From Propioniciclava sinopodophylli (GTDB taxonomy: Bacteria; Actinomycetota; Actinomycetes; Propionibacteriales; Propionibacteriaceae): a DNA stretch of 64,000 nucleotides. Shown here piece after piece: positions 50,672 to 61,000 of this stretch. A program made the position numbers and the translations under genes. Each line of letters opens with the position of its first letter. Position 1 is the stretch's first letter. Under the pieces are notes generated by a model that ran no database searches, was not told where the DNA came from, and worked only from the letters and a program-made list of their open reading frames with translations. The stretch lies in contig NZ_SDMQ01000001.1 in NCBI RefSeq assembly GCF_004324755.1, positions 186,001-250,000 on the forward strand. The letters are read 5' to 3'.

Positions 50672-51754
50672 TCAGCCGACCACCGTCGACGTCCAGGTCC
50701 GGATCCAGCCGTCCCGCTTCTCGGCGATCTCTGTGGCGGGGACGGTGAACGGGGCGTCCGACAGCGGCGCGTACTGCACCCACTCGGCCGGCAGCTCGGT
50801 GCTGGTGACGGCCGGGTACATGTACATCTGGCCGGGGATGTCGGCCTGCACCTCGGGGCTGAGCAGGAACTCGATGAACTCCTGCGCGCCCTCGGGGTTG
50901 GCGGCGCCCTCGATCACGCCGGCGTACTCGACCTGCCGGAAGCAGGTCTGGAGCAGGGACGCCGTGGGCGGCGCGGCGCCGTCGACGACCTCGAACGCAG
51001 GCGACGTCGAGTAGCTCAGGACGAGCGGGCGCGGTCCCTTGCCGCTGCTGCCGGAGAACTGGACCGTGTAGGCCTCGGTCCAGTCCTTGGCGACGAGGAC
51101 GCCGTTGGCCTTCAGCTGGGTCCAGTAGTCGACCCAGCCCGGGTCTCCCTTGGCGCCGACGGTGGCCACGAGGAACGAGAGCCCGGGCGAGCTGGACGCC
51201 GCGTTCGGGACGACGAGCAGGTCGGCGTACTCGGGCTTGACCAGGTCGTCCAGCGTGGCGGGGACGGCCTTGCCGTTGGCCTCGAACCACGCGGTGTCGG
51301 CGTTGATGCACACGTCACCGAAGTCGATGGGGACGAGGCGCCCGGAGTCGTCGGCCTTGAGTGCGTCGGCATCCGCAGCCGGGAGACCCTGCGCCGCATA
51401 GGGCGCGATGACGCCCTCGGCGAGCGCGCGTCCGGCGAAGGTGTTGTCGATGCCGAAGACGACGTCACCGAGCGGGGAGTCCTTGGTGAGGACGAGCTGG
51501 TTGGTGACCGTGCCGGCGTCGCCGGGGGCGACGAACGTGACGTCCAGGCCGGAGTCGGCCTTGAACTTCGCGAGCACCTCCTCGCTCAGGTTGAACGAGT
51601 CGTGGGTGACGACAGTGAGCTTCTGGCTGGCCGAGCTCGTCGAAGCCCCGCTCGGGCTGGCTGCCGGCGTCCCACCGCAGGACGCCAGGGCGAGGGCGGT
51701 GACGGTGACGAGGGCGGCCACTGCGGCGCGGCGGCCCTTCGGGTTGGTGGACAT
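50672..51754 (-). CDS. thiB: Thiamine ABC transporter substrate-binding lipoprotein (ThiB-like)
   Basis: The 360-residue extracytoplasmic binding protein has a signal peptide ending ALALASC (lipidated Cys), then a Ser/Ala linker and a periplasmic-binding-protein fold: LTVVTHDSFNLSEEVLAKF, FGIDNTFAGRAL, PIDFGDVCINADTAWF and SPGLSFLVATV, which match ThiB proteins. The ATG at 51754 is preceded by AGGAGGAA; an earlier in-frame ATG adds only leader sequence. Expression should fall when TPP is abundant because of the riboswitch upstream. Confidence 0.92.
   Translation of the reverse strand: MSTNPKGRRAAVAALVTVTALALASCGGTPAASPSGASTSSASQKLTVVTHDSFNLSEEVLAKFKADSGLDVTFVAPGDAGTVTNQLVLTKDSPLGDVVFGIDNTFAGRALAEGVIAPYAAQGLPAADADALKADDSGRLVPIDFGDVCINADTAWFEANGKAVPATLDDLVKPEYADLLVVPNAASSSPGLSFLVATVGAKGDPGWVDYWTQLKANGVLVAKDWTEAYTVQFSGSSGKGPRPLVLSYSTSPAFEVVDGAAPPTASLLQTCFRQVEYAGVIEGAANPEGAQEFIEFLLSPEVQADIPGQMYMYPAVTSTELPAEWVQYAPLSDAPFTVPATEIAEKRDGWIRTWTSTVVG
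51623..51650. repeat. Diverged copy of the dispersed repeat inside thiB
   Basis: The minus strand holds GGCTTCGACGAGCTCGGCCAG, a diverged form of the CTTCGACAGGCTCAGCCAG repeat. It lies just after the lipid-anchor linker of thiB, in coding sequence. Similarity is partial, so this copy is less certain than the others. Confidence 0.45.
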
Positions 51755-51780
51755 GCTGCTTCCTCCTGGTGTGGAGGGGA

Positions 51781-51797
51781 CGGCCATTCGCTGGCCG
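51781..51797 (-). promoter_or_regulatory. Hairpin between the TPP aptamer and the thiB ribosome site
   Basis: CGGCCA-GCGAA-TGGCCG is a perfect 6-bp hairpin. An alternative ATTCG/CGAAT pairing overlaps it. It is a candidate expression platform of the riboswitch. Confidence 0.5.
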
Positions 51798-51807
51798 AAT
51801 GAGAACT

Positions 51808-51895
51808 CGACTCCCTACGCCGGTGCTAACCGGATCAGGTTCGAGGGTCTGCGGTGCTCCGCACTCTCAGCGCCCCCTCGGGCGCTCCCCTGTCT
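51808..51895 (-). promoter_or_regulatory. TPP riboswitch (THI element) upstream of thiBPQ
   Basis: The minus strand contains the conserved parts in order: GGGGAGC at the 5' side, GCGCTGAGA, then ACCCTCGAACCTGATC, CGGTTAGCACCGGCG and AGGGAGTCG. CTGAGA and the CCTGAUC-GGUUAG-CACC-GCGUAGGGA series are diagnostic of the thiamine pyrophosphate aptamer. The P3 arm (GTGCGGAGCACCGCAG) is an ordinary hairpin. It lies about 55 bases before the thiB start codon. Confidence 0.95.
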
Positions 51896-51920
51896 GTCCG
51901 GCCAGCTTACCTCGGATACC

Positions 51921-51990
51921 CCGTGCGACGAATCTGGCTGACACCTCACGCGCTATAGCGTGCATGGCGTCAGCCAGATCTGTCGCACGG
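51921..51990. repeat. 70-bp near-perfect palindrome between the thi and lysC transcription units
   Basis: Arms 51921-51942 and 51969-51990 are 22 bases long and pair with two mismatches (CCGTGCGAC and GTCAGCC ends). The 26-base centre contains the perfect palindrome CGCTATAGCG (51951-51960). It lies downstream of lysC and upstream of the TPP leader. It could terminate lysC transcription, but it lacks a T tract and is longer and more regular than usual, so a mobile or REP-type origin is possible. Confidence 0.8.
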
Positions 51991-52022
51991 GTGCGAGAGC
52001 CGTCGCTCAGGTTTGTCGCCCG

Positions 52023-53282
52023 TCAGCGGCCGGTGCCGGCGTAGACGACGGCTTCGCCGTCGGCGTCCATGCCGAACGCCGTGTGGCAGGCGCGGACGGC
52101 CTTGTCGAGGTCATCGACGTCGACCAGCACGGAGATGCGGATCTCGGAGGTGGAAATCATCTCGATGTTGATGCCCGCCTCGGCCAGTGCGCGGAACGCC
52201 GTCGCGGAGACGCCGGGGTGCGAGCGCATGCCGACGCCGATGACCGAGACCTTGCCGATCTTGTCGTTGTAGATCAGCTGGGTGTGGCCGATGCTGCCCT
52301 GGGCGGCCTCCAGCGCCTCCCGGGCCTTGGCGCCGTCGGACTGCGGCAGCGTGAACGAGATCGCAGTGGTGCCGCCCTCGACCGAGACGTTCTGGACGAT
52401 CATGTCGATGTTGATGCCGGCGTCCGCCACGGTGGTGAACACCTCGGCCGCAGCGCCCACGCGGTCGGGCACGCCGACGACGGTGATCTTGGCCTCGTGG
52501 CGGTCGTGCGCGATGCCGGTGATGATGGGGTTCTCCACGGAATCCTCCTCGTCGATGTGCTTGACCCAGGTGCCCGGCTTGTCGGAGAACGACGACCGGA
52601 CGTGCACCGGGACGTTCTCGCGGCGGGCGTACTCAACGCAGCGCAGGTGCAGGATCTTGGCGCCGTTGGCCGCCATCTCCAGCATCTCCTCGTAGCCGAT
52701 CTCCGGGATGCGGTGCGCCCCCGGGACGATGCGCGGGTCGGCGGTGAACACACCGTCCACGTCGGAGTAGATCTCGCAGTAGCCCGCACCCAGCGCGGCG
52801 GCGAGCGCGACCGCGGTGGTGTCGGACGCCCCACGCCCCAGCGTGGTCACATCCTTGGTGGATTGCGAGACACCTTGGAAGCCGGCGACGATGACGACGT
52901 CGCCCTCCTCCAGCGCCGACTCGATGCGGCCGGGCGTGATGTCGATGATCCGGGCGTCGCCGTGCTTCTCGGACGTGATGACGCCGGCCTGAGAGCCGGT
53001 GAACGACCGGGCGGTGTGGCCCAGGTCGTTGATCGCCATCGCCAGAAGGGCCGCGCTCATCCGCTCGCCAGCGGTCAGCAGCATGTCCATCTCGCGGGCC
53101 CGCGGGTTGGGGCTGACCTGCTGGGCGAGGTCGAGCAGTTCGTCGGTGGTGTCGCCCATGGCCGACACGACGACGGTCACCTCGTGCCCCTGCTCCTTGG
53201 TCGCGACGATGCGCTGGGCGACACGCTTGATGCTGGCGGCGTCCGCCACCGACGAGCCGCCGAACTTCTGCACCACACGCAC
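52023..53282 (-). CDS. lysC: Aspartate kinase
   Basis: The 419-residue enzyme is the first of the aspartate pathway (lysine, threonine, methionine, diaminopimelate). The kinase domain has [17 protein letters not shown] at the start, [20 protein letters not shown], and [15 protein letters not shown]. Two ACT domains follow ([15 protein letters not shown] and [17 protein letters not shown]), which bind lysine/threonine for feedback control. Length matches the actinobacterial form, in which an internal start often gives a separate beta chain; that was not resolved here. The GTG at 53282 directly precedes the conserved strand. A large palindrome lies downstream. Confidence 0.95.
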   Translation of the reverse strand: MRVVQKFGGSSVADAASIKRVAQRIVATKEQGHEVTVVVSAMGDTTDELLDLAQQVSPNPRAREMDMLLTAGERMSAALLAMAINDLGHTARSFTGSQAGVITSEKHGDARIIDITPGRIESALEEGDVVIVAGFQGVSQSTKDVTTLGRGASDTTAVALAAALGAGYCEIYSDVDGVFTADPRIVPGAHRIPEIGYEEMLEMAANGAKILHLRCVEYARRENVPVHVRSSFSDKPGTWVKHIDEEDSVENPIITGIAHDRHEAKITVVGVPDRVGAAAEVFTTVADAGINIDMIVQNVSVEGGTTAISFTLPQSDGAKAREALEAAQGSIGHTQLIYNDKIGKVSVIGVGMRSHPGVSATAFRALAEAGINIEMISTSEIRISVLVDVDDLDKAVRACHTAFGMDADGEAVVYAGTGR

Positions 53283-53407
53283 GGTCGGGTCCCCTTCCAG
53301 TTGAAACCGGCCCCAACTCTGCCACGTCCCACGTCGCGGGAGCGTGCGTCCCAGCGGCCGGTCGCCCCGGTGGCGTGCCAAGATGGGCGCGGACAGGAGG
53401 GATTCCC

Positions 53408-53962
53408 ATGAGTTACGACCCGGTCCCCCAACGGCTGTCCGACGCCGAGCGGGACACCGCCGCCCAGATGCTGCGCGAGCACTACGAGGCCGGACGCCTC
53501 GACGCCGACGAGTTCGAGGAGCGCCTCTCGGCCGCCCTGTCGGCGCGCATCGCTGCGGACTTCCAGCCCCTGTTCGCGGACCTGCCCGCCCCGCACCCCG
53601 GTTCTCCGCTCCAGCCGTACGCGCAGCCCGCCACGTGGGCGCCGACGTACGCCAACACCCCCGCACCGCGTCCGGACTCCGCCCCGCCGGGCACCACGGG
53701 CAACACCGATTGGCTCGCCGTCGCCAAGGGCGTCATCTGGCCGGCCGCCATCGTCATGGGCATCGTCACCGGCAACTGGGCCACGTTCATCATCATCGCG
53801 ATCATCGGCAGCATCGTGCTCAGCCAGATCAGCAACAACCAGCGCAAGCCCCCCACCGTACCTGGAGAGGTAGGAGGCCTACGCTGGCGGTCATGCGTGG
53901 CGAGTACAAGGTTCCCGGCGGCAAGTTGGTCGCGGTCGACGTCGAGGTCGCGGACGGGATGA
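53408..53962 (+). CDS. DUF1707 / SHOCT-like small membrane protein
   Basis: The 184-residue reading frame has an N-terminal DUF1707 domain ([33 protein letters not shown]), a Pro-rich linker and two membrane helices (about residues 105-140). AGGAGG stands eight bases before the ATG. The frame lacks a stop where the protein would naturally end (after about residue 155) and runs 70 bases into the lipoate ligase gene; the last 25 residues are Arg/Ser-rich and look non-native. A lost stop codon is likely. Function of the family is unknown. Confidence 0.78.
   Translation: MSYDPVPQRLSDAERDTAAQMLREHYEAGRLDADEFEERLSAALSARIAADFQPLFADLPAPHPGSPLQPYAQPATWAPTYANTPAPRPDSAPPGTTGNTDWLAVAKGVIWPAAIVMGIVTGNWATFIIIAIIGSIVLSQISNNQRKPPTVPGEVGGLRWRSCVASTRFPAASWSRSTSRSRTG
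53880..53885 (+). promoter_or_regulatory. Probable -10 element (TACGCT) for a leaderless lipoate ligase gene
   Basis: TACGCT ends seven bases before the ATG at 53893, the same geometry as the other apparently leaderless genes. It lies within the 3' part of the preceding reading frame. Confidence 0.4.
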
Positions 53963-54942
53963 TCACCCGGGCGTTCGTGCACGGCGACTTCTTCCTCGAG
54001 CCGGACGAGGCGCTGGAGGACATCAACGCCGCCCTGGCGGGCCTCCCCGACACCACCAACGCGGATGGGCTGGCTCGCGCGATCGAGGCCGCCCTGCCTG
54101 ACGGGGTCGAGATGATTGGCTTCACGCCGACGTCCGTGGGGATCGCCGTCCGCCGCGCGCTCGGCAAAGCGACCGGGTGGGCCGATCACACCTTCGACCT
54201 CATCGGCCCGGTCACGCTGCAGCCGGCCATGCACGTCGCCCTCGACGAGGTGCTCACCCGCGAGGTCGCGGCCGGCACGCGGCCGCCGACGCTGCGGTTC
54301 TGGGACTGGGACTCCCCGCTGGTGGTGATGGGCTCCTTCCAGAGCTACCGCAACGAGATCGACCCCGAGGGCGCGGCCCGGCACGGCATCGGCGTGGTGC
54401 GGCGCATCTCGGGCGGCGGGGCGATGTTCATGGAGCCGGGCAACTGCATCACCTACTCCCTGCACGCCCCGACTTCGCTGGTCGAGGGCCTCAGCTTCGA
54501 GCAGAGCTACGCGTTCCTGGATGACTGGGTGATGACGGCCCTGGCCGACGTCGGCATCCAGGCGCGTTACGTGCCGCTGAACGACATCGCCTCGGAGAAG
54601 GGCAAGATCGCCGGCGCCGCCCAGAAGCGGTTCGCGGCCGGCGCCGTCCTGCACCACGTGACGATGGCCTACGACATCGACGCCGACAAGATGCTGGAGG
54701 TGCTGCGCATCGGCCGGGAGAAGATGTCCGACAAGGGCACCAAATCGGCCAACAAGCGCGTCGACCCGATGCGCTCGCAGACGGGCCTGCCGCGGGACGA
54801 GATCATCCGGCGCTTCATGGCGTCCTTCGCCGCGACCCACGACGTGCGCGAGGCGTCCTACACCGACGCCGAACTGGACGCCGCCCGCGCGCTCATGGAC
54901 TCCAAGTTCCTCACCGACGCCTGGACGCACCGCGTCCCCTGA
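53893..54942 (+). CDS. Lipoate-protein ligase A family protein with N-terminal accessory domain
   Basis: The 349-residue protein has its small accessory domain at the N-terminus (about residues 1-90: [32 protein letters not shown]) and the BPL/LplA/LipB catalytic domain after it, with RRISGGGAMFMEPGNCITYS, the lipoate-binding RRxSGGGxVxH-type motif (His replaced by Met here), and KIAGAAQKRFAAGAVLHH. In E. coli LplA the accessory domain is C-terminal, so this is a permuted arrangement. It may attach lipoate or octanoate to E2 or GcvH proteins. The ATG at 53893 begins the accessory domain. The gene overlaps the DUF1707 frame by 70 bases. Confidence 0.85.
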   Translation: MRGEYKVPGGKLVAVDVEVADGMITRAFVHGDFFLEPDEALEDINAALAGLPDTTNADGLARAIEAALPDGVEMIGFTPTSVGIAVRRALGKATGWADHTFDLIGPVTLQPAMHVALDEVLTREVAAGTRPPTLRFWDWDSPLVVMGSFQSYRNEIDPEGAARHGIGVVRRISGGGAMFMEPGNCITYSLHAPTSLVEGLSFEQSYAFLDDWVMTALADVGIQARYVPLNDIASEKGKIAGAAQKRFAAGAVLHHVTMAYDIDADKMLEVLRIGREKMSDKGTKSANKRVDPMRSQTGLPRDEIIRRFMASFAATHDVREASYTDAELDAARALMDSKFLTDAWTHRVP

Positions 54943-55012
54943 CCCGGGTGGGCCCGGGGCGTCCCGGGGTAGGATGGTGGGTTCCCGACCCCCCGACACC
55001 GCGTGAGGAGCC

Positions 55013-57046
55013 ATGCAGCCTTCTGCCGCGGGCTTCCGCCCCGAGATCCACGGACTGCGCGGTGTCGCGATCCTGCTCGTGGTGGCCTACCACCTCTGGA
55101 CGGCGGGCCGCGTCTCCGGCGGCGTGGACGTGTTCCTGTTCATCTCGGCCTTCCTGATGACGGCCAGCTTCGTCCGCAAGGGCACCGCTTTCCGGCTGCT
55201 CGATTTCCTGGTGCAGCGGTTCCGCCGGCTCGTGCCGCTGGCCGCCATCGTGGTGGCGGCGACGACGGCAGTCGGGTGGGTGGTGCTGCCGCCGACGCGC
55301 TACGAGGGGCTGCTCAACCACGCGCGGGCGTCCCTGATCTACCGCGAGAACTGGCGACTCATCGCCGACGAGGCGAACTACATGGTCGCCGACCCCCAGC
55401 GCCTCAACCCGTTCCAGCACTTCTGGAGCCTGTCGCTGCAGGGGCAGTTGTTCGTCCTCCTGCCGCTGGTGTTCGTGGCCGCCGCGGCCCTGGAGCGCCA
55501 CCGCGGCATCCCGATCCGGCGGACCCTGGCGGTCGTGCTGGGCCTGGCCACCGTCGCCTCGTTCGCCTGGGCGGTACACCGGGTGGAGGTCGACCCTGCC
55601 GCTGCCTACTTCGAGACGTGGGCGCGCGCGTGGGAGTTCACCGCCGCCGGGCTGGTGGCCCTGCTGCCCACGCTCCGAATGCCGGCCGCGCTCGCCCGGG
55701 CCCTCTCGTGGGCGGGCGTGGCCCTCCTCTTGGCCACGGGCCTGCTGTGGGGACGCGGTGCGTTCCCGGCCTGGGCGGCCCTGCCGCCGCTGGCGGCCGC
55801 GGCGCTGGTCATCCTGTCGGGCCCCCGGTCGGACGACGCCGGGCACGCCGCGTGGTGGCTGTCACGGCGTCCGGTCACCTTCGTGGCCAACCGCGCGTAC
55901 TCGCTCTATCTGTGGCACTGGCCGGTCTACGTCTTCACCGTCGTCCTGACCTCCAACGGCGACCACCGCACCGGACCGGTCGACTCCCTGACGATCCTGG
56001 CCCTGTCGTTCGTGCTGGCCGACCTGTCGACCCGGCTGGTGGAGCGCCGCTTCCACCGCCTCGACCTGCTGCGCTCCAAGCGGTACGCGGCGACGGCGAT
56101 CGTGGCGTTCACCCTGATGGCGACCTCCGTTCTGGGCGGCGTGGCCGCTCTGGTGGAGGCGGACGACCGCGCCACGGCCGCGCTGGCGCCCGAACAGCGC
56201 CCCGGCGCCCGCGCCCTCACCCCGGGCCCGGACGCCGCCGTCACGCCCGCCCCCGCGCTGCCCACCGCTCCGAGCCCCACGCCCGGCCGCGGCATCGCCC
56301 CGGGCGACCGGGCCATCGCCCTCGACTGGCCCCAGGACCTGCCGCCCTGCGAGGAGGGCGTCCCGGGCCACCCGGCGCGCCCGGACCTGGGCTGGTGCGG
56401 CGTCCTGGAGCCCGAGGGGACCCCGACCCGCGTGGTCGCCGTGGTCGGCGACAGCCACGCCTTCCAGTGGCTGACGACGCTCATCCCGCTGGCCGAGGAA
56501 CGGGGATGGCGCTTGGCCGCGTACGGCCGGGCGGCCTGCCGGGTGGGCTCCCCCAACCCCGACCCGGGCTGCACCGAGTACACCGACGAGGCCATCGCGT
56601 GGCTCCTCGAGACGCGGCCCGACCAGGTGATCAGCACCGGCTCCTCCACCCGCGCCGACGGCGCCGAGCACGACGACTGGGGGTGGGCCGAGGCGATCGC
56701 CCCGGTGGCCCACGCCGGCATCGCGGTGGTCAACGTCCGCGACAACCCGCGCTGGGCCTTCGACATGCCTGAGTGCATCCAGCGGTACGGCACCGACGAC
56801 CCGCGCTGCTCGGCACGCCGCGCCGACAAGCTCGGCGAGGCGTGGCCGACCGGCGGCCTGGCCGACCTGCCGAACCAGTACTACCTCGACTTCTCCGACT
56901 GGTTCTGCCCCCCGACCAAGGTGAGCATCTGCCCGGGCGTGATCGGCAACACCTACGTCTACATGGACTCCAACCACCTCTCGCGGGCCTACCTGGAGTC
57001 GATGGGCGATGTGTTCGCCCAGGCCTGGGACGAGGCGATGGGCTGA
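55013..57046 (+). CDS. Membrane acyltransferase (acyltransferase 3) with C-terminal SGNH domain
   Basis: The 677-residue OafA-type O-acetyltransferase has IHGLRGVAILLVVAYHLW near the N-terminus with the catalytic histidine, about ten membrane helices to residue 375, a Pro/Thr-rich linker (about 400-435), and an extracytoplasmic SGNH hydrolase-like domain with VVGDSHAFQW (Ser) and MDSNHLSRAY (Asp-x-x-His). It probably acetylates a surface polysaccharide or peptidoglycan. GAGGAG precedes the ATG. TAGGAT (54970-54975) could be its -10. The next gene overlaps its stop. Confidence 0.93.
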   Translation: MQPSAAGFRPEIHGLRGVAILLVVAYHLWTAGRVSGGVDVFLFISAFLMTASFVRKGTAFRLLDFLVQRFRRLVPLAAIVVAATTAVGWVVLPPTRYEGLLNHARASLIYRENWRLIADEANYMVADPQRLNPFQHFWSLSLQGQLFVLLPLVFVAAAALERHRGIPIRRTLAVVLGLATVASFAWAVHRVEVDPAAAYFETWARAWEFTAAGLVALLPTLRMPAALARALSWAGVALLLATGLLWGRGAFPAWAALPPLAAAALVILSGPRSDDAGHAAWWLSRRPVTFVANRAYSLYLWHWPVYVFTVVLTSNGDHRTGPVDSLTILALSFVLADLSTRLVERRFHRLDLLRSKRYAATAIVAFTLMATSVLGGVAALVEADDRATAALAPEQRPGARALTPGPDAAVTPAPALPTAPSPTPGRGIAPGDRAIALDWPQDLPPCEEGVPGHPARPDLGWCGVLEPEGTPTRVVAVVGDSHAFQWLTTLIPLAEERGWRLAAYGRAACRVGSPNPDPGCTEYTDEAIAWLLETRPDQVISTGSSTRADGAEHDDWGWAEAIAPVAHAGIAVVNVRDNPRWAFDMPECIQRYGTDDPRCSARRADKLGEAWPTGGLADLPNQYYLDFSDWFCPPTKVSICPGVIGNTYVYMDSNHLSRAYLESMGDVFAQAWDEAMG

Positions 57047-57972
57047 TGCGGTGGCGCGTGGCCGTGGCGGCCCTGCTCGCCGCCCCCGTCCTGGCGGCGT
57101 GCGCGCAGCACCCGCTGGAGCAGCCGCCCAAGGGCGACCTCGTCCACACCGTGCAGGTCGCCGGGGGCGGCCTCGCCTACTGCGCCTCGGCCCCGATCGA
57201 GGGCTGGGGCGCCGACGTCCGCCGCGTCATCGTGGCCGTGCACGGGCTGGACCGCAACGCCTGCGGCATGCGGCAGGCCGTGGTGGACGCGTTGGGTGGC
57301 GAGCCGGCGGGCACGGTCGTGCTGGCGCCCCACTTCGCGACGTCGGTGGACGCCCTCCCCGGCGGCCACGTGTGGGGCACGATGACGTGGCCCGAGGGGG
57401 CCGAGTCGGACGCGGGCGCCTCCTCGTACGCCGCGCTCGACGAGCTGGTCGCGCGCCTCGACGACCGGGCGGTCACGCTGGTGGGCTTCTCCGGGGGCGG
57501 CCAGCTCACGAACCGTTACGCCGCGGTCTCCCCCACCGAACTGGACGCGTACGTGGTGATCAACCCGTCCAGCTACGTGTGGTTCTCCGACGAGCGCCCC
57601 GGGCCGACCGCCGACTGCCCGGCCTGGAACGCGTGGCGCTACGGCCTCGACCACCGCAACCGGTACGCCTCGCGGCTGTCCATCGGGCAGATCGAGGAGC
57701 AGTACGCACGGCGTTCGGTGCGGTACCTCATCGGCACCGCAGACGACGACCCGCGTTCGGCCTCGCTCGACCGCAGCTGCGGCGCGATGGCCGAGGGCGC
57801 CAACCGGGAGGAGCGCGCGGTGAACTACGTCCGGCACATCCGGGAGATGTTCGGCCCCGAGGTCGCCACGCGCCAGCCCCTCATCGTCGTGCCCGGCGTC
57901 GGGCACGACCTCGCGGGCATGCTCGGCACGGACGCCGCGCTCGCGGCGCTGGAGCCGGCGCCCGAGGGTTGA
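57046..57972 (+). CDS. Lipoprotein alpha/beta-hydrolase, possible esterase
   Basis: The 308-residue protein has a lipoprotein signal (LLAAPVLAAC, Cys19) and an alpha/beta-hydrolase fold: VIVAVHGLDRNAC, the nucleophile elbow LVGFSGGGQLTNRY, and PGVGHDLAGM with the catalytic histidine. Several cysteines outside the lipobox could form disulfides. The ATG overlaps the acyltransferase stop (TGATG), so the two are translated together. An outer-face esterase coupled with an O-acyltransferase suggests that they add and remove acyl groups on the same surface polymer; this is inference. Confidence 0.82.
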   Translation: MRWRVAVAALLAAPVLAACAQHPLEQPPKGDLVHTVQVAGGGLAYCASAPIEGWGADVRRVIVAVHGLDRNACGMRQAVVDALGGEPAGTVVLAPHFATSVDALPGGHVWGTMTWPEGAESDAGASSYAALDELVARLDDRAVTLVGFSGGGQLTNRYAAVSPTELDAYVVINPSSYVWFSDERPGPTADCPAWNAWRYGLDHRNRYASRLSIGQIEEQYARRSVRYLIGTADDDPRSASLDRSCGAMAEGANREERAVNYVRHIREMFGPEVATRQPLIVVPGVGHDLAGMLGTDAALAALEPAPEG

Positions 57973-58034
57973 GGCTCAGACGCCCGGCTCGGGGCTCTCG
58001 GCGACGTCCTCCTCGTCCCCGTGGGCGGCGACGA

Positions 58035-61000
58035 TCAGGCCTTGGCCACCGAGAAGCTCAGGCCCAGCTCCTCGTCGGTCACGACGGTGCCGGTCGGTTC
58101 CCCCTCGACGATCGAGGTGGCCAGCACCTCGTCGGCCACCAGGGCGGACGCCCCGCGCAGGGCCTCGCCGAGTTCGCCGCCGGCCGCCCAGGTCAGGGAG
58201 ATCCGGTCGGAGACCTCGAGCCCGAGGCGCTTGCGGGCGTCCTGCACCATGCGGACGACCTCGCGGACCAGCCCCGCGCGCACCAGCTCGGGGGTCAGCT
58301 CGAGGTCGAGCGCGACGGTCTCGCCCTGTTCGTTGACCACCGACCAGCCCTCGCGCGGCCGCTCGGAGACGATGACCTCGTCGGCGGTCACGACCGTGCC
58401 GCCGGCCCAGTCGACCGTGGCCTCGCCCGTCGCGGCGAGCGAAGCGGCCAGGGCGGCGGCGTCCGCGTCGGCGATCACCTGGGCAACCTTCGGGGTGTCC
58501 TTGCCGAACCGCTTGCCCAGCGCCCGGAAATTGCCCTTGGCGGAGTGGTCGACGAGGTCGCCTGCCGACGCGAACGACTCCACCGCGCCCACATTGAGCT
58601 CGGCGGCGATCTCGGCCACCAGCTCGTCGGTCAGCCGTGCGAAGGACGCCGACGGCACCAGCACGCGGCGCAGCGGCTGGCGCGTCTTGACCTGCGCCTC
58701 GGAGCGGGCGCCGCGACCGAGCTCGACCAGGCGCCGGGTCAGGCGCATGGACGCCACCAGCTCGGGGTCGGAGGCCTCGGCGTCCACGGTCGGCCACGCG
58801 GCCAGGTGCACCGACTCGGGCGCACCCGGCACGGCGGCGACCACGAGGTCCTGCCACACGCGCTCGGTGATGAACGGCGCCATCGGGGCCATGAGGCGGG
58901 TGACGGTGTCGATGGTCTCGTGCAGGGTCCACAGCGCGGAGGCCTCGCCGTCCCAGAAGCGGCGGCGCGAGCGCCGCACGTACCAGTTGGAGAGGTCGTC
59001 GACGAACTCCGAGAGCAGGGATCCGGCGCGCTGGGTGTCGAAGGCCTCCAGCGCCTCGCTGACGTCGCGGACCAGGTCGTTGCGCACGGCGACGAGCCAG
59101 CGGTCCATCACCGGCCGCTCGGCCACGGCCGGGGCCGCGCCGGTGGGCGTCCACCCGTTGGTGCGGGCGTACAGCGACTGGAAGCTGACCGCGTTCCAGA
59201 ACGTCAGCAGCACCTTGCGGACGGTCTCCTGGATCGTGGTGTGACCCACCCGGCGAGAAGCCCACGGCGAGCCGCCCGCCACCATGAACCAGCGCACCGC
59301 GTCAGCGCCGTGCTGGTCCATGAGCGGGATCGGCTCGAGGATGTTGCCCAGGTGCTTGGACATCTTGCGGCCGTCCTCGGCGAGGATGTGGCCCAGGCAC
59401 AGGACGTTCTTGAAGTCGGACTGGTCGAAGACAAGGGTCGAGACCGCCATCTGCGAGTAGAACCAGCCACGCGTCTGGTCGATGGCCTCGCAGATGAAGT
59501 CGGCGGGGAAGGCCTGCTGGAACTGCTCCTCCGAGCCCGGCGCCCACGGGTAGCCCCACTGCGCGAACGGCATCGAGCCCGAGTCGTACCAGGCGTCGAT
59601 GACCTCGGGCACGCGGTGGCTCGGCTTGCCGCAGGTCGGGCAGCCGAAGGTGATGTCGTCGACGAACGGGCGGTGCGGGTCAAGCTCGTCGAGGTCCTGG
59701 CCGGCCAGCTGGCCCAACTCCGCGAGCGAGCCGATGCAGACCTGGTGGTCGTCCTCGCAGCGCCAGATGGGCAGCGGGGTGCCCCAGTACCGCTTGCGGC
59801 TCAACGCCCAGTCGACGTTGTTGTTCAGCCAGTCGCCGTAGCGCCCGTGCTTGATGTGCTCGGGGTACCAGTTGGTCTTCTCGTTCTCGCGGACCAGCGC
59901 GTCCTTGATCGCGGTGGTGCGGATGTACCAGGACGGCTGCGCGTAGTAGAGCAGCGTGGTGTGGCAGCGCCAGCAGTGCGGGTAGCTGTGGTCGTAGTCG
60001 AGCACGCGGAACATCAGCCCGCGCTGCTGCAGGTCGGCGACGAGCGCCTTGTCGGCGGTCTTGAAGAACTGCCCACCCACCATCGGAACGTCGGGCGCGA
60101 AGGTGCCGTCGGGGCGGATCGGGTTCACCATCGGCAGCCCGTAGGCGCGGCAGGTGATCATGTCGTCCTCGCCGAAGGCGGGCGCCTGGTGCACGAGGCC
60201 GGTGCCGTCCTCAACCGTGACGTACTCGGCGTTGACGACGTAGTGCGTGCCGCCGACGACGTCGGGGAACTCGACCAGCTCGAACGGACGCCCGTAGCGC
60301 CAGCCCTCCATCTCCTTCCCCGAGAACGACGGGCCGAGCTTCCAGCCCTCGCCCAGCACCTTCTCGGCCAGCGGCTCGGCGATGACGAGGGTGTCGTCGT
60401 CCTTCGAGGCGACCACGTAGGTGACGTCGGGGTGCGCCGCGACGGCGGTGTTGGAGACGAGCGTCCAGGGGGTCGTGGTCCAGACGAGCAGGTCGGCCTT
60501 GCCCTCGAGCGGGCCGGAGGTCAGCGGGAAGCGGACGTAGACCGACGGGTCGGTGACGTCCTCGTAGCCCTGGGCGAGCTCGTGGTCGGACAGCGTCGTG
60601 CCGCAGCGCGGGCAGTAGGGGGCGACGCGGTAGTCCTCGACGAGCAGGCCGGCGTCATGGATCTGCTTGAGGCTCCACCACACCGACTGCACATAGTCGG
60701 TGGACATCGTCCAGTACGCCTCGTCCATGTTGACCCAGTAGCCCATGCGCTCGGTCAGGCCGGTCCAGGCGTCGACGTGGCGGGTGACCGACGCGCGGCA
60801 ACGCTCGTTGAACGCCTCGACGCCGTAGGCCTCGATGTCGGCCTTGCCGGAGAAGCCCAGCTCCTTCTCGACGGCGAGCTCGACGGGCAGTCCGTGGCAG
60901 TCCCACCCGGCCTTCCGGTCGACGCGGAAGCCCTGCATCGTCTTGAAGCGCGGGAACACGTCCTTGAACGCGCGCGCCTCGATGTGGTGGGTGCCCGGCA

